64,000 nt of DNA from Osedax fenrisi (GCA_964019155.1 OZ025244.1:37501-101500), one strand, 5' to 3'; numbered from the stretch's first letter, positions 26,228 to 39,918 are shown. Numbers and translations: made by a program. The notes: generated from the letters alone by a model not told the origin.

Positions 26228-29200
26228 ATTTTTATTTGGTGGAGTCCTTTCATCCCATCCAGGAATTTAGATGAAGTTTTCACTTATAACCATATATGGC
26301 TCTAATTTCCCTTCGAAGCCGCTCTCATGTTAAGCCATCTATGGTTTTAATGAGAGCCGATCATTTATTTATACACAATTATATAATATCACTTCTAAAT
26401 AATATTTTAGGACTCATTTTATAAAATTAATTAATTGTCCGGACGAGGATCCAACCCGTGTCCTACTGCTTGTGTGTCTGACGCCTTAGCTACTGAGCCA
26501 CAGGCAGTTTTTATAATTATATATAGTATAAATAATTAAGTATTTATAAGTTATTAAACGTTAAATGTTAAATAAAAGATGATTCGATACATTATTAATT
26601 ATTATTTTAATTATTTTTTATTATAATTTATATAATACAAAAATACTACTTTTAAAGTATTTATAAACCATATTTTATATTATAATTACATTAAAAACTA
26701 AATTATTAAATCACAATTAAAAACTAATTACTATAAAATCTAATTATTCAACCTCTATTATTATCATACTATTTCGCTGCAATTTGTTATTATTATCTTT
26801 GTTATTACTGTAACAGTAACAGTAATACTATTATTATTATTTAAATACCATCACTAAAAACACTTCCAAGACATTTTTATAAATAAATACAATCTATCTA
26901 TATATCCATATATTTCAACACAAAATATTCACATAATATAAATAATATATAACTTAATCCGAATTTATAAAAAAAAATTAAATTGAAAAATCGTAAAAAT
27001 AATCTATTTTTTAAAACTACGATATCCCCTATAAAACGTATTTCAAATAAATTATAAAATCAATATTTGAGAATTTTATTCATATTAAGATATTTATTCA
27101 ACTATAAAACTACAAATTCTAACATAGTCATAAAGAAGAAATACTTCCATGATTAAAGACAGTAATGGGAAACCACTAAAGACTGACCTATTCTAAACCG
27201 TTTGACTGAATACTGATGCTACTTATATAATTATCCTATACAACATGATGTTAATATATACTGAATATATACTGAATAACACTGACATTCTCAGCAAAGA
27301 CTCAAACCCTAATCTGATAATACTAAAATCATAAGTTAGTGATTCTATAAAAATATTAAAAGAAGGGAAATCGCAAGAAATTGATAATATACCAAGCAAA
27401 CTAATTAAACATGGGGAAGTTCGACAACATGGCTAATAAAATCTGGCCTACCCAATGGACTCAATCATTGTTAATACCCATCACCAAGAAAGGTGACTTG
27501 AAAAATGTTCAAACTACAGAAAAATTAACTTAATATTTCATTCAAATAAGATATTACTAAAAATAATACTAAAAAGGCTAACATAACAAGCTGAACAAAT
27601 TATATCTAATGAACAAGCAGGATTTCGGAAAGGCAGAAGTAAGGTCGAACAGATTACTAATATCAGAATCCCTATATATAAGTATCTTGATTAAAAGACG
27701 ACCTGTTCCATAACTTTATTGATTTCAGTTCAGCATTTCACAGAGTCTATCATGAAGGACTGTGGTCAATACTTCAAAAGTGTGGTATACATCACGAATT
27801 AATCACATTGATTAAAGCTTTATATAGTAACAATTGCAGTTCAGTGTTGATTAGTAACAACATATTCATTGCAAACAACAGTTGGATGTCTACTATCACC
27901 TGTACTCTTGAATACATTCCTCGAGGAAATCAAGTCGCAAGTACAAGATAATCTAACGTTATCAATACGTGATAGGTCAGTTTGGAATCTGAAATTTGCA
28001 GATGACATTGATTTACTAACTGGCACCTATAAAGAGCTTCAAGATATGACCAACGTAAATGTGCTGGCAGATATGGCATGGAAATCAGTTCATAAAAAAG
28101 CAAGGTAATGGTTAATAGTAATAACTCCTCTCTTCATGCTGACATCACACTAAATGATAATACACTAGAAGAAGTCAACAAAGTATGTTACTCTGTCTGG
28201 TGAAACTCTGTCAAAGGATAGTGCATGTAAAACTGACTTCAGAATAAGACTATCTCTTACGACTTCAGCCATGATACGACTAGCTCTTGCGACTTCAGCC
28301 ATGATACGACTAGCTCTTGCGACTTCAGCCATGATAGACTATCTCTTGCGACTTCAGCCATGATACGACTATCTCTTGCAACTTCAGCCATGATACGACT
28401 ATCTCTTGCGACTTCAGCCATGATACGACTATCTCTTGCGACTTCAGCCATGATAGACTATCTCTTGCGACTTCAGCCATGATACGACTATCTCTTGCGA
28501 CTTCAGCCATGATACGACTATCTCTTGCGACTTCAGCCATGATACGACTATCTCTTGCGACTTCAGCCATGATACGACTAGCTCTTGCGACTTCAGCCAT
28601 GATAGACTAGCTCTTGCGACTTCAGCCATGATACGACTAGCTCTTGCGACTTCAGCCATGATACGACTATCTCTTGCGACTTCAGCCATGATACGACTAT
28701 CTCTTGCGACTTCAGCCATGATACGACTATCTCTTGCGACTTCAGCCATGATATGACTAGCTCTTGCGACTTCAGCCATGATAGACTAGCTCTTGCGACT
28801 TCAGCCATGATACGACTATCTCTTGCGACTTCAGCCATGATACGACTATCTCTTGCGACTTCAGCCATGATATGACTAGCTCTTGCGACTTCAGCCATGA
28901 TAGACTATCTCTTGCGACTTCAGCCATGATAGACTATCTCTTGCGACTTCAGCAATGATACGACTATCTCTTGCGACTTCAGCAATGATACGACTATCTC
29001 TTGCGACTTCAGCCATTATACGACTAGCTCTTGCGACTTCAGCCATGATACGACTATCTCTTGCGACTTCAGCCATGCTACGACTATCTCTTGCGACTTC
29101 AGCCATGATAGACTATCTCTTGCGACTTCAGCCATGATAGACTATCTCTTGCGACTTCAGCCATGATAGACTATCTCTTGCGACTTCAGCCATGATACGA

Positions 29201-32200
29201 CTATCTCTTGCGACTTCAGCCATGATACGACTATCTCTTGCGACTTCAGCCATGATAGACTATCTCTTGCGACTTCAGCCATGATACGACTATCTCTTGC
29301 GACTTCAGCCATGATAGACTATCTCTTGCGACTTCAGCCATGATACGACTATCTCTTGCGACTTCAGCCATGATACGACTAGCTCTTGCGACTTCAGCCA
29401 TGATACGACTAGCTCTTGCGACTTCAGCCATGATAGACTATCTCTTGCGACTTCAGCCATGATAGACTAGCTCTTGATACTTCAGCCATGATACGACTAG
29501 CTCTTGCGACTTCAGCCATGATACGACTATCTCTTGCGACTTCAGCCATGATACGACTATCTCTTGCGACTTCAGCCATGATACGACTATCTCTTGCGAC
29601 TTCAGCCATGATATGACTAGCTCTTGCGACTTCAGCCATGATAGTCTAGCTCTTGCGACTTCAGCCATGATACGACTATCTCTTGCGACTTCAGCCATGA
29701 TACGACTATCTCTTGCGACTTCAGCCATGATAGACTATATGTTATATGGAACAGCCGATACATACATTTTAAGCAAGAAACTGCAAGATTTTAAAATAAA
29801 TTATACAGAAACTGCTGGCATAAAATATCAGGAAAAAGGACGAACCGGTATGTAAAAGAGAAGATGATAGCAATAATTGGCAAATATGATCTTATGTTAT
29901 ACATGATCAAATTACGTAAATTACGATATCCATACATGATGGTCTCAGCAAAACTATAATGCAAGGCATGGTTGAAGGTTTGCGAAAGCAAGCTCATCTG
30001 AAGAGTCAATGGTTCAACAATATATATGATTGGACTAAGATGGACGCGAACCAACTATCACACAAAGTCCACGATCGCAATGGCTGGAGAAAGTGTGTTA
30101 TTAAGGCAGAAAGGACTGATTTTATTCCCACCTACGATTTCAGAATCACAGGACTAAAAGTAAAAGTAAATATATTACTGTTATCATGTCTACTGGAGAG
30201 AATGAGGTTTATTCAACATTAGCTGTATGAACAGATAGTCGATCATAGAGAATTAAATAGTAGAACAGATAGTAAGTGAATTAAATAGTAGAACAGATAG
30301 TAGATCATAGTGAATTAAATAGTAGAACAGATAGTAAGTGAATTAAATAGTAGAACAGATAGTAAGTGAATTAAATAGTAGAACAGATAGTAAGTGAATT
30401 AAATAGTAGAACAGATAGTAAGTGAATTAAATAGTAGAACAGATAGTAAGTGAATTAAATAGTAGAACAGATAGTAAGTGAATTAAATAGTAGAACAGAT
30501 AGTAAGTGAATTAAATAGTAGAACAGATAGTAGATCATAGTGAATGAAATAGTAGAACAGATAGTAAGTGAATTAAATAGTAGAACAGATAGTAAGTGAA
30601 TTAAATAGTAGAACAGATAGTAGATCATAGTGAATTAAATAGTAGAACAGATAGTAAGTGAATTAAATAGTAGAACAGATAGTAAGTGAATTAAATAGTA
30701 GAACAGATAGTAAGTGAATTAAATAGTAGAACAGATAGTAAGTGAATTAAATAGTAGAACAGATAGTAAGTGAATTAAATAGTAGAACAGATAGTAAGTG
30801 AATTAAATAGTAGAACAGATAGTAAGTGAATTAAATAGTAGAACAGATAGTAAGTGAATTAAATAGTAGAACAGATAGTAAGTGAATCATCAGTACCATT
30901 GATCTTATGATTCATTTACTTGTATTTTATATTTGTACAAGATTGAGCCTTATGCATGCATGCATGACTGATATATTACACATGGAATAACCTAGTAATA
31001 CACATATATAATTATCATTGTCATTATTTATTAGAAGTGTTTTGTTGTTTATATAGTAGATATAATAAAATAAATATGAATATTGTAGTTGTTATTTCTT
31101 CTATAAGACTTCGGAATAAGACTAACTTTAATTTATTATATTTCTCAGCAATAATATATATAACATATAATTATAATATATATATGTACTTTTTATATAA
31201 CAGCATTAACCTTTCTAATGAGGAAAATGATATCTTCAACCCCTACATGGCCTTGTCTTCCAATATCCATTGCTTTCTTTGTCTACATATAGAAATTCAT
31301 AAACATTAATACATTAAGTATTAAGTATTTATATATATATATAGGTAGTGTTAATAATACTTCATCTTAACGATGTAAGTATATAGTTTCTTTTGTTCTC
31401 ACTGATAAAGTCATCCTTTAGTATAGTTATTTTTATTTTGGTGGAGATCTTTTATCTCATCCACAAACTTTAAAGAAGTTTTTACTTATGACGAAACAAA
31501 TTGATCAAATGTCCCTTCGAATCCGCTCTCATGTTAAGGTACCCATGGTTTTAACGAGAGCCAATTATTTTGTATATACAATTATATAAGATCACTTCTA
31601 AATATTATTATAAGACCTATTGTAATGGTGCGGACGAGGCTCGAAACCGTATCCTACTGATTACTTAAGGGGACGCGATACCATCGTTTGGTTTACATGT
31701 AAAAGATACGAAAAAATGCTATTTTTAGAAATCTATTAACTCAAAAAATATTCACTTTTTTTTTTTTTTTTAAATCTATTAATAATATTCCATATTTTTA
31801 TATTATATGTTGACATTTATAGATGTTTACACATCTTTATGCCTGACGTTTCTAAAAAAAATAATTGAAATATCTGATAAAAATTTTTAATTTTCCAACT
31901 AAATTGCTAATTAAAATTTTTTAAATATATATTTTTTAATTTTGACAAATAACTTTAATCATATAGGTTTTATCTAGTTATATTGAAAAAATGAAGACAA
32001 AATATTCAAATGTACAAAAGTTAATACTAGTTATGTCAGCATGATTGGTCACAAATAATTATTCTGAGTAAATCAAGTTGCAAATATAATATATGAATAT
32101 AAACAATATGATTATACAGGTAAAAATAATATAATATAAACAAAATTAATAATGTAATGAACATAAATTAAACACCATTTTAAAGATAATATTTGAAATA

Positions 32201-34522
32201 TTATAATTTTACATTAAAAATAAATTTGAAATTCAATTTTTTTTTCGAAAAAATCAATGGTATCACGTCCCCTTAACCATACAGGCAGATTATCTATATA
32301 GTAGGCTATCCCATAACTATACTAACCACTTCATTGATGTAATCTATGACAAGATCCTCCATTAAATCCACAGATTCCCTATATGGATTCTGATCATCCC
32401 CGAACCCATACATCATGCATCTTACTGTTGGTGGGACTAAACTTAGAAACTGACAATGATGATCAAATAATTATCTAATACACGCTTATTACTCATTCCG
32501 AATGAGTCATTCGTATTCAAAATGTAGTTTATATTGTTAGTAAATTATTCATGCGTAAACTATTTAAATTTAAATTTATAACTATTCAATGTATCTATTA
32601 AAGGTTATATATAAAAATTACCATTTTAAATCAATTTATTTTTAAAGTAATTTTAAATTAATTTGTATCAATAGTCATTTATAAATAAAACATTAATATT
32701 TTAAATCAATTTATTTATTAATTATTTATAAATAAAGAAATACTATTTTATATATTAACAATTAAAATATTAAATAATTAACTAATAAATATGTATATTA
32801 ATTGTTATTAAATCTCAATGATTAATATATAAACAGGTGAAAACAGATGAAAACAGGTGAATAAACTATAGTTTAGAAGTGTCAACAATGAGTGAATAAC
32901 CTAAGAGTGGCTATATTAGAACACACACTACCATAGTTCAACAGCTATTAATACTGACTACTAAGACACAAGATGTGACCTGTGATAACTTCTATTCACA
33001 TTTATAAAGTAATGAAATAGGTTATAATAATGAAATGTAACAAATAGAGTGCTGATACAAACATTCTTTGGTGAATATGCGAGTTCTGTTGGTGTTATCC
33101 TCCTGGGGTGGTAATCATATGTGGTAAGCATGTTTTAGATAGATATATAAGACATTACAATTAGTAATAACATCACCTGGTATAGCTTGACTACATTATG
33201 CATTAGTAAGCATTACTATGATCAGGCTTACTATGATGTTGTGATGTTGCAAGTCTACATCACCTGGTATAGCTTGACTACATTATGCATTAGTAAGCAT
33301 TACTATGATCAGGCTTACTATGCTATTGTAATGTTGCACCTAACACAACATCACAGGTCATGTGATCTAATGTGTTGATAAGCCTTAACCTTAACCAGGT
33401 TCTATAATGTAATAAGTGTTTCGTATTCAGAATTATACACTGTTTCAGTGATTTATTTTTATTATTAATAATTGATTATAAAGATGACAACAATTTCCAT
33501 TAATTTTAAATAAAGTGTGTTCTCTTTTGACAATGCAAATACTCATCTGTAGAAATACAATTGTTAATATTTGTGAGCAGACATTCCTGTCCTTGGTAAT
33601 AATGCAGTTGTTATCATCTGTACACGGTATACAGTTGTCTAAACTATTGATGTTAGTCTCACAATATCCTTACATCAATACATATCTAGTAGATATTATA
33701 TACTAGTTATCATACAAAATATTACTTTTTTGAAAATTATATTTTTTATAAATAAAAGCAATTTATTTCCATTGAAACTTAATGCATGGATTAAAGTTCG
33801 TTTTTATTTTTATCAAAAAAATATTTTATTAAAATATGTAAATATAATTATTTATTTTAAAAATGATGTATTGTATTGTCATTCAAAAGTAATTACAAGT
33901 GCTTAAATTATAAAAAATATGCCTGTAAAAAAATTTAATTTAGTATACCTATTTAGTACACAATGTGCATTAATAATAATTAAATTATAATACATAACAT
34001 TTGTGAAAATAAATATAAAATAAAATAAATATAATCCACTAGAATCTTATATCTCAGAACATTTTTTCAATTGTTATGCTATATCTAAAACCACATTTTC
34101 AGAGTATATTCATAATATATCTATGTATAGTTATATCTAATACAATTTCTGTCCATATGATAATGTTATTCGATTATATATAGTATATATACAGTATATA
34201 TATATATACAGTATATATTATATACTGTATAGATACAATTATCTTTCAAAAACAGGCAACAAAATATATTTTATTATTTGTTTGGTAACAATGTACTAGA
34301 TCTACTTTTTAGTATATTTTACTATACTTTATATACGACAATTACAAGAACATAATTGTAATAGATATGAATGTTATCTATGCAATAACATAAATATAAA
34401 ATGAATTTTACACAATCTCAAAAGTTATTGATATTCTAATAGAGAGCATCCTCTATAGTCTTCCATAGACACCTTAATTACTTATATTTTATATGCGAAC
34501 GAAACTACCTATCTTATGGAAT

Positions 34523-34585
<63 letters not shown>

Positions 34586-35516
34586 TAGATAAATATTATG
34601 GGAAATATATTGTAATGAAACAAAACAAAAAAACATAAATAGAAATATAACACATTTATTGATATGGGCCGACTATAATAAAGCCTACTACTATTAGGCT
34701 AATAGCATATAACACGTGAATAATGAGAGGATCATGTGAAGGTTACAAGTAATATACAAATAACATATAATCAAGTAATATTCGTAAATAAACACTATGG
34801 GTGCAGGAACAACTGTGAAATTTACAAACCGTACAAGAACAACCGTGAAATTATCTTTCGTGAAATTTCCAACCGTGAAATTTATTATCCGTGAAAATAC
34901 AAACAGTGAAATAATTATAAATAGATGTATTATATGGATATATATTACGTATATATACTTATAACATAGTGTATATATATTACGTATGTAAATAAGTATA
35001 AATATTATAAAAATATATATGTTATTATGTAAAATATAAAACCTAAATTATACAGTATATTTTCTGAAAATTAAAATCTAATTATACTTTTAATTAATGT
35101 TAACGAAAGACATATGATACATCACATTAATTTTATTATTAAATTTATAAATATAATATAGTATATATCTATGAGTTTACGTAAATTATACGTAAATTAT
35201 ATATAATAAGCATTGGAATGCTCATATTGGCCGCCGATACTTTTCAAAGTTCAAGTAATGCGTTGCCTATATGTGTCAATCAAATGTAACAGTTACACTA
35301 TATTGCACAATCAAAAATATTCTGAAATAGTAACATCTATATAAATATAATATATATATATATACCTATAAATAAATAATTATGAAAATACGTGTATGTG
35401 TGTGTGTGTATTCGCGCGTATGTGTAAGTATGTATGTACATGTACCTATTTGTATGTGTTAATTAACAACACTTAAATGTGCGTGTATGTGTGTTTGTGT
35501 GTGAATACACATGTGT

Positions 35517-35575
<59 letters not shown>

Positions 35576-36278
35576 TTTCAAACACTTTTTTACACTTTAC
35601 ACTATAAAAATATACACCTTATATCATATATGTAGCAGGTAGAAATTTAAGAATCACGCATTGACTCATTTCTGTGGGAAAGCTTTATTTATTTATAATA
35701 TTTTGGTGACCTAGATATATTTACTATAAAATTCAACATACGTCGTATGTATATAATTGGTAATATTTCATAAATAGTTTCCTACACCTATATATATAAT
35801 TATTTATGTACGTGTATAATCTATATAAGAAAGCTTTCTTTACATCGATGATGTTTATTTTATGGTGCGTTTTTGTAACGTACCACAGTCCCATCTTTAT
35901 AAGCATATAGATGGGAAGTTGGTGGTTTTTTATAACATATGATATATACTAACGTACCATAGTACCACGTCCCATCTGCATTTACATGTATAAGCATACA
36001 TATGGGACTGTGGTACGTAACAAATACTTAGTGTGTGTGTGCGTGCTAGGTGTGTGGGGTATATAACATATACTATATGTATACCATCGATGTATACATA
36101 CTATGTAACATATATCATATACCTATAGGTATCCTATATTTTATTCCATAATTTTTAAAATTATGTTATCAAATTCTCAGAATTATTCTGATACTAAATT
36201 AAATTCTATTTCAATAATTTTCAATTTATTATTAGTAGTTCAATATCTAACTGAGTGGATTGGATTCTCTTCCGACAT
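25321..36278 (-). CDS. TAF13: TAF13, TFIID histone-fold subunit
   Basis: TAF13 pairs with TAF11 through a histone fold inside the general transcription factor TFIID. Minus-strand exons: 36278-36252 (27 nt, MSEENPIHS), 33102-33063 (40 nt), 32424-32327, 31282-31211, 25422-25321 (stop TAA). Phases 0, 1, 0, 0 give 112 aa; the human protein is about 124. Strong matches: CMMYGFGDDQNPY, ESVDLMEDLV, KKAMDIGRQGHVGVEDI, IIFLIRK, and the tail VKELLTMSEELRKARKAF. The first 27-nt exon is inferred from an ATG-acidic peptide with a compatible gttaga donor, and it lies 3.1 kb from exon 2. The last intron (25423-31210) hosts a LINE, a coding minisatellite and a second satellite. An AATAAA overlaps the stop codon on the minus strand (25320-25325). 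The gene is convergent with MRPL20 and divergent from PSMC2. Confidence 0.9.
26184..26221. repeat. (TA)n microsatellite
   Basis: About 38 bp TA run at the tail of SINE copy 3. Confidence 0.95.
26226..26512 (-). mobile_element. SINE copy 3 (most complete)
   Basis: Read on the minus strand: a tRNA-related head ACTGCCTGTGGCTCAGTAGC (A-box-like), AAGCAGTAGGACACGGG, TTGGATCC (B-box-like), CGTCCGG, then a linker AGAAGTGATATTATATAATT and a body with GAGAGCGGCTTCGAAGGG and TCCTGGATGGGATGAAAGGA. About 287 bp. In TAF13 intron 4. Confidence 0.8.
27380..30225 (+). pseudogene. LINE ORF2 remnant containing an expanded coding minisatellite
   Basis: Plus-strand RT pieces: WPTQWTQSLLIPITKKGD (27440), EQAGFRKGRS (27615), VGCLLSPVLLNTFLEEI (27880) and the catalytic-type FADDIDLL (27990). 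After the satellite at 28245-29735 the same ORF resumes with YMLYGTADTYIL (29737) and ends GMVEGLRKQAHLKSQWFNNI, W-x-x-M and NGWRKCV (29960-30100). Frameshifts and stops make it inactive. Sits in TAF13 intron 4, antisense to the gene. Confidence 0.78.
28245..29735. repeat. 30-bp coding minisatellite, about 50 copies
   Basis: Unit TTGCGACTTCAGCCATGATA plus CGACTATCTC (30 bp), with 28-bp variants lacking two bases. In LINE sense it reads LATSAMIRLS, a 10-residue period. Both flanks continue the LINE ORF. Confidence 0.97.
30228..30885. repeat. 28-bp minisatellite, about 24 copies
   Basis: Unit GTAGAACAGATAGTAAGTGA plus ATTAAATA, nearly invariant; a few longer units carry TAGATCATAGTG. Follows the LINE 3' end in TAF13 intron 4. 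Confidence 0.97.
31428..31668 (-). mobile_element. SINE copy 4 (interrupted by a TTAA MITE)
   Basis: Contains the shared SINE body blocks (CTTCGAATCCGCTCTCATG, GTTTTAACGAGAGCC) and the tRNA-like head up to TCCTACTGATTAC. The head resumes after the MITE at 32273 with CATACAGGCAG. Confidence 0.72.
31669..32272. mobile_element. Kolobok-like TTAA MITE inserted in SINE copy 4
   Basis: 604 bp with inverted ends GGGGACGCGATACCAT / ATGGTATCACGTCCCC, flanked by TTAA at 31665-31668 and 32273-32276. Contains ATAATTATTCTGAG, shared with copies at 1437, 5107 and 49190. No ORF. Confidence 0.82.
33174..33345. repeat. 87-bp tandem duplication
   Basis: CACCTGGTATAGCTTGACTA and the following bases to about 33260 are repeated from 33261, with the second copy diverging near its end. 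In TAF13 intron 1. Confidence 0.85.
34525..34582. repeat. (TA)n microsatellite
   Basis: About 58 bp of alternating TA in TAF13 intron 1. Confidence 0.95.
35520..35572. repeat. (TA)n microsatellite
   Basis: About 53 bp TA run following TG-rich DNA in TAF13 intron 1. Confidence 0.95.
35875..36021. repeat. Foldback element with 20-bp inverted ends
   Basis: Starts GTAACGTACCACAGTCCCAT and ends with the near-perfect complement ATGGGACTGTGGTACGTAAC. A second internal pair (GTACCA, GTCCCATCT) repeats part of the arm. In TAF13 intron 1. Confidence 0.75.
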
Positions 36279-36515
36279 TGTTTAATATATATAATGATAT
36301 AATTAATAATTAATGGTTAATAATAGTTTATAGGGTTAATATTATTTATATTAATTCGAAATTCTATATTCTACAATAAATAAACCAACCATTTTTGATT
36401 GGTAACCAATAAATATAGATATATGCATGATAATAGAAAACTCATAAATATTAAAAGGTATAATTGTAGGTGGAGGATATTGACTTGTATTTTAAAAACA
36501 TACTTGTCCGTAATT

Positions 36516-36557
36516 CCAAGACCTCCTATAACCACCAGAGGTTATAGGAGGTCTTGG
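36516..36557. repeat. Hairpin element, 18-bp perfect arms
   Basis: CCAAGACCTCCTATAACC, 6-bp loop, then the exact complement. Same arm sequence at 38302-38344 and 40191-40228. Confidence 0.85.
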
Positions 36558-36602
36558 TAATGTATGTAATGTTCGTTATAGTTGTATATAACTATAAATC
36601 TA

Positions 36603-36629
36603 TGATACTCTACCATTGGTAGAGTATCA
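36603..36629. repeat. Palindrome TGATACTCTACCA
   Basis: 13-bp arms around one unpaired base. Unrelated in sequence to its neighbours. Confidence 0.8.
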
Positions 36630-37467
36630 GGAATAATTTAGTATATAGGTAATAATATTTTGTTATAATTTATATACTTTAAAACACTTCATTTGTACCA
36701 TATTATATACACAAATATAATCTTACTGACAATATTATATTGTATTATATTATATTGCATTATATTGAATATACCTATATATTAGTATAACCAGGGATGT
36801 TTTCTCCATGGTATAACCAAGGTTTTGGTATAACGGTGAATATACTGTGTATAATAAAATGTAGTAATTAAAATTAAATAATCATTTAATCAGATATCAA
36901 TGTATATGATAGTAATTAATATGTAAATTATATAATAATATTTAAAAATGTTTTAATATTATTGGAGGGGGTGTAACATAATAAAATAGTGGGTATCGCA
37001 CCCTCCTACCCCTCTTATTATTGTGCTCATAATTGTAAGTTTCCCCATGATATTCCTATATAATATTATATTTAATGATTATAAACATATATTAATATAA
37101 CATTTATTTCACAGGGTTAATAAATAGAAATATTGATATAAACCGCAGATATTAATTTCAATAATAATAATGTGAATAATCGGTAAGTTTATTCAATGAA
37201 CACACGGCATATTATATTTATTAATTATTAAAGGTATGGCATGTTGATGGGGCACGTGTTTCGGGTGTATATTTTGCTCTGTGATCAAAATCATATATAT
37301 ATATATATATATATAATATATATATATTATATATATATATATATATATTTATAGAATGTAACTAGATATCAGTTGTGTGTGACTCATTATACGATTCAGT
37401 GTTAAATGAGACCAAGGACATGTCCTTGCTGAGACTATGCAGAGTACATGTACCTATATACCTGTAT

Positions 37468-37512
37468 TACCAAGACCTACTATAACCTATGAGGTTATAG
37501 AAGGTATTGGTA
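37468..37512. repeat. Hairpin element, imperfect copy
   Basis: TACCAAGACCTACTATAACC ... GGTTATAGAAGGTATTGGTA: a diverged copy of the AAGACCTCCTATAACC family. Confidence 0.7.
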
Positions 37513-38301
37513 TTACGGATTGATATTTTGCTCTGTTTGATTACATTGATTTAGTTTTGCGTTACTTTGTATTTTTTTTAGCTGCCTTACATTACTAAGT
37601 GATCTTTTCAAAATGTATACTAATAATATTGTATTTAGTAAATATGTAATACACGCAATGTATTAATAAGACATCCTATAATCTTGGTTATAGAGGTTAT
37701 AAGAAGTAGGTATACCTATTGTTATTAATTAATCTATAACATACATACACCACTAATACTGCGCATTCTAAAGATAATCTGTGATTTTGTATTGTATTTG
37801 TATTACTTAATATGAGTTTTTTTGCGGGCTAATTATTACTTACAAACAACGCATATGTATATCGCATAGGATGATCGCGTACTATCTAGTTTAGTCACTT
37901 AGATCTCACCATGTTTGACCAGACACTAATTATATGGTCAATCTACACATGTAGATGCACTAGAATTTATGTAATACAATATACTAAACCTTTGCCGTTA
38001 TTTAACACTTACATACCCTAACATAATATATACAGGCATATTCTACAATATCGCATTATATAGATAATGTAGGACTATTACCTATGCATAAACATACATT
38101 ATATCTAGTTTAATTATATAAATAGATATGCAATTGACGCAATACAAAAGAAGCACCCACCATGAGTGCCTATAGCCAATAGGCCACGCCCTTAATAACA
38201 AATATAATGTTCCGCGTATAGCCACGACCTCATATAACTAGGATATGTTTGTATAGCCCAGACATCTTACAACCTTGAGGTTATATGATGTTGTGTTATA
38301 G

Positions 38302-38344
38302 CAAGACCTCCTATAACTATTACCTGAGGTTATAGGAGGTCTTG
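38302..38344. repeat. Hairpin element, 16-bp perfect arms
   Basis: CAAGACCTCCTATAAC, 11-bp loop, exact complement. An imperfect relative lies just upstream at about 38264-38296. Confidence 0.85.
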
Positions 38345-38679
38345 GTTATAGCATCAATATAAATAAAGTTTATTTATTTATATCGATAGGTATAGCCCAC
38401 AGTCATCTAAGGGGCGAAGCCGTGTATTAATATATAACGTATTTAGTTATAGCCCATAGTCAGAAGCCTCTTAATAATCATTTTTAAATAATATAATATC
38501 AAATATTTGTCCTCATTAAATATAATTTTCCCCTATAAAATAATCATTAAGTTGTTCATACTTGAAGGGTGGGGTGTGTCACTTGTCAAAATAGTACCAT
38601 GGTCTATTTTATACTAAGGATATGGTGACCACTCTCTAGTATCATGAAATAAACCTTGTTGATACCCTGTAATATCAAG

Positions 38680-38712
38680 ATAACCTATAACCTCGAGGTT
38701 ATATGGGTTATA
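38680..38712. repeat. Hairpin element, imperfect copy
   Basis: ATAACCTATAACCTCGAGGT continuing to TATGGGTTAT; related arm sequence with substitutions. Confidence 0.65.
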
Positions 38713-39782
38713 TGAGGTATTGGTAATATATGGACGTTTACATTTGTTGGATTTATTGGTCAATTATATAGACAAGAATATTGTCTATTCAATATAAGTA
38801 TACAAATGAACCATACAGTGTGATGAAATTTAAAATACTTGCAACGCATCGATTACATCCATTGTTATAAAACAATCATCCCTATATAAAACAATCATCA
38901 AAATCATAGCCTCGTATTTAACAAAATATTAAAATCATAAAATCCTTGGTTTCAAATTCAAGGATTAATCCATCAAATACAAAACATATAGATTCGATGC
39001 CTTAAAATCCAAATTAAGAGTTAGAAGTATATAAAACACGATATATATATATACAAAATAAGTGTAGGTATATTTTAATATCAGTCATCCTGATAGAATA
39101 ACCAGGATATACAATAACTATATAGTCTATTATATTTATTTTTCTATTAATAGATCATCAACTCTAATTCCAATTATTATCTAATTATTCTTGATGTATT
39201 TTTCAAGCTAAATCATAATATTATTTTTTAACAGTTTTCACAAAATTGTAATAGGATGAGGTACTATAGTATACATGTATATTATAGTGGTATGACTAAT
39301 ATAAGGACATATACATGCATATATCACAAGATAAGTTGATAGTGAAGTAATCCTACATATATGACAGTTATATACTTGATCATGTATACATGCATGTATA
39401 ATAAAATATGATAACTCAAATTTATGTAAAGAATAATTATATATATTAATTTTTAGAAATTAATTATTTTTTTGAATTATTTAGAAACAAATACTTTATA
39501 AAATGGTGTATTTTCTCGAGTTTTAGGAGACATTAATATTGATAATTTGTAGATATAAAAATGAAATATAGATATTATATTAATAATAAATATAAATAAT
39601 GGTATATATTATAGTAATTAATTAAATATAATACAAATACATAATTAATTTTAAATATTTTTTATTTTAAATGGATTTTAAATGTAAATATCAAAGATAA
39701 TAAGATGGTGAATGACTATTATACATGTAATATTTTAAATTAAATTTTAAAATAATAATTTATATTTCAAACTTTAAATGCT

Positions 39783-39813
39783 TCCTATAACCTCACGAGG
39801 TTATATGAGGTAT
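39783..39813. repeat. Hairpin element, short copy
   Basis: CCTATAACCTCACGAGGTTA then TATGAGGTATT; a related, truncated hairpin. Confidence 0.6.
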
Positions 39814-39884
39814 TGTTTCTATAAATGGTAAACATTCTGAAGTTGGAATATATTCATATATTGCGACATCCATGCATATTTATA

Positions 39885-39918
39885 AGACAATTGTCTGAAT
39901 ACCAGTTAACTGGTATTC
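39885..39918. repeat. Two adjoining perfect palindromes
   Basis: AGACAATTGTCT (39885-39896) directly followed by a 22-bp perfect palindrome at 39897-39918 with arm GAATACCAGTT. Confidence 0.85.

Noticed and set aside
26440..26512. tRNA gene
   Set aside because: Boxes resemble a tRNA, but the segment is the head of a repeated SINE with a decayed structure.
28245..29735. CRISPR-like regular 30-bp repeats
   Set aside because: Repeats are directly head to tail with no unique spacers, in a eukaryotic intron; this is a minisatellite.
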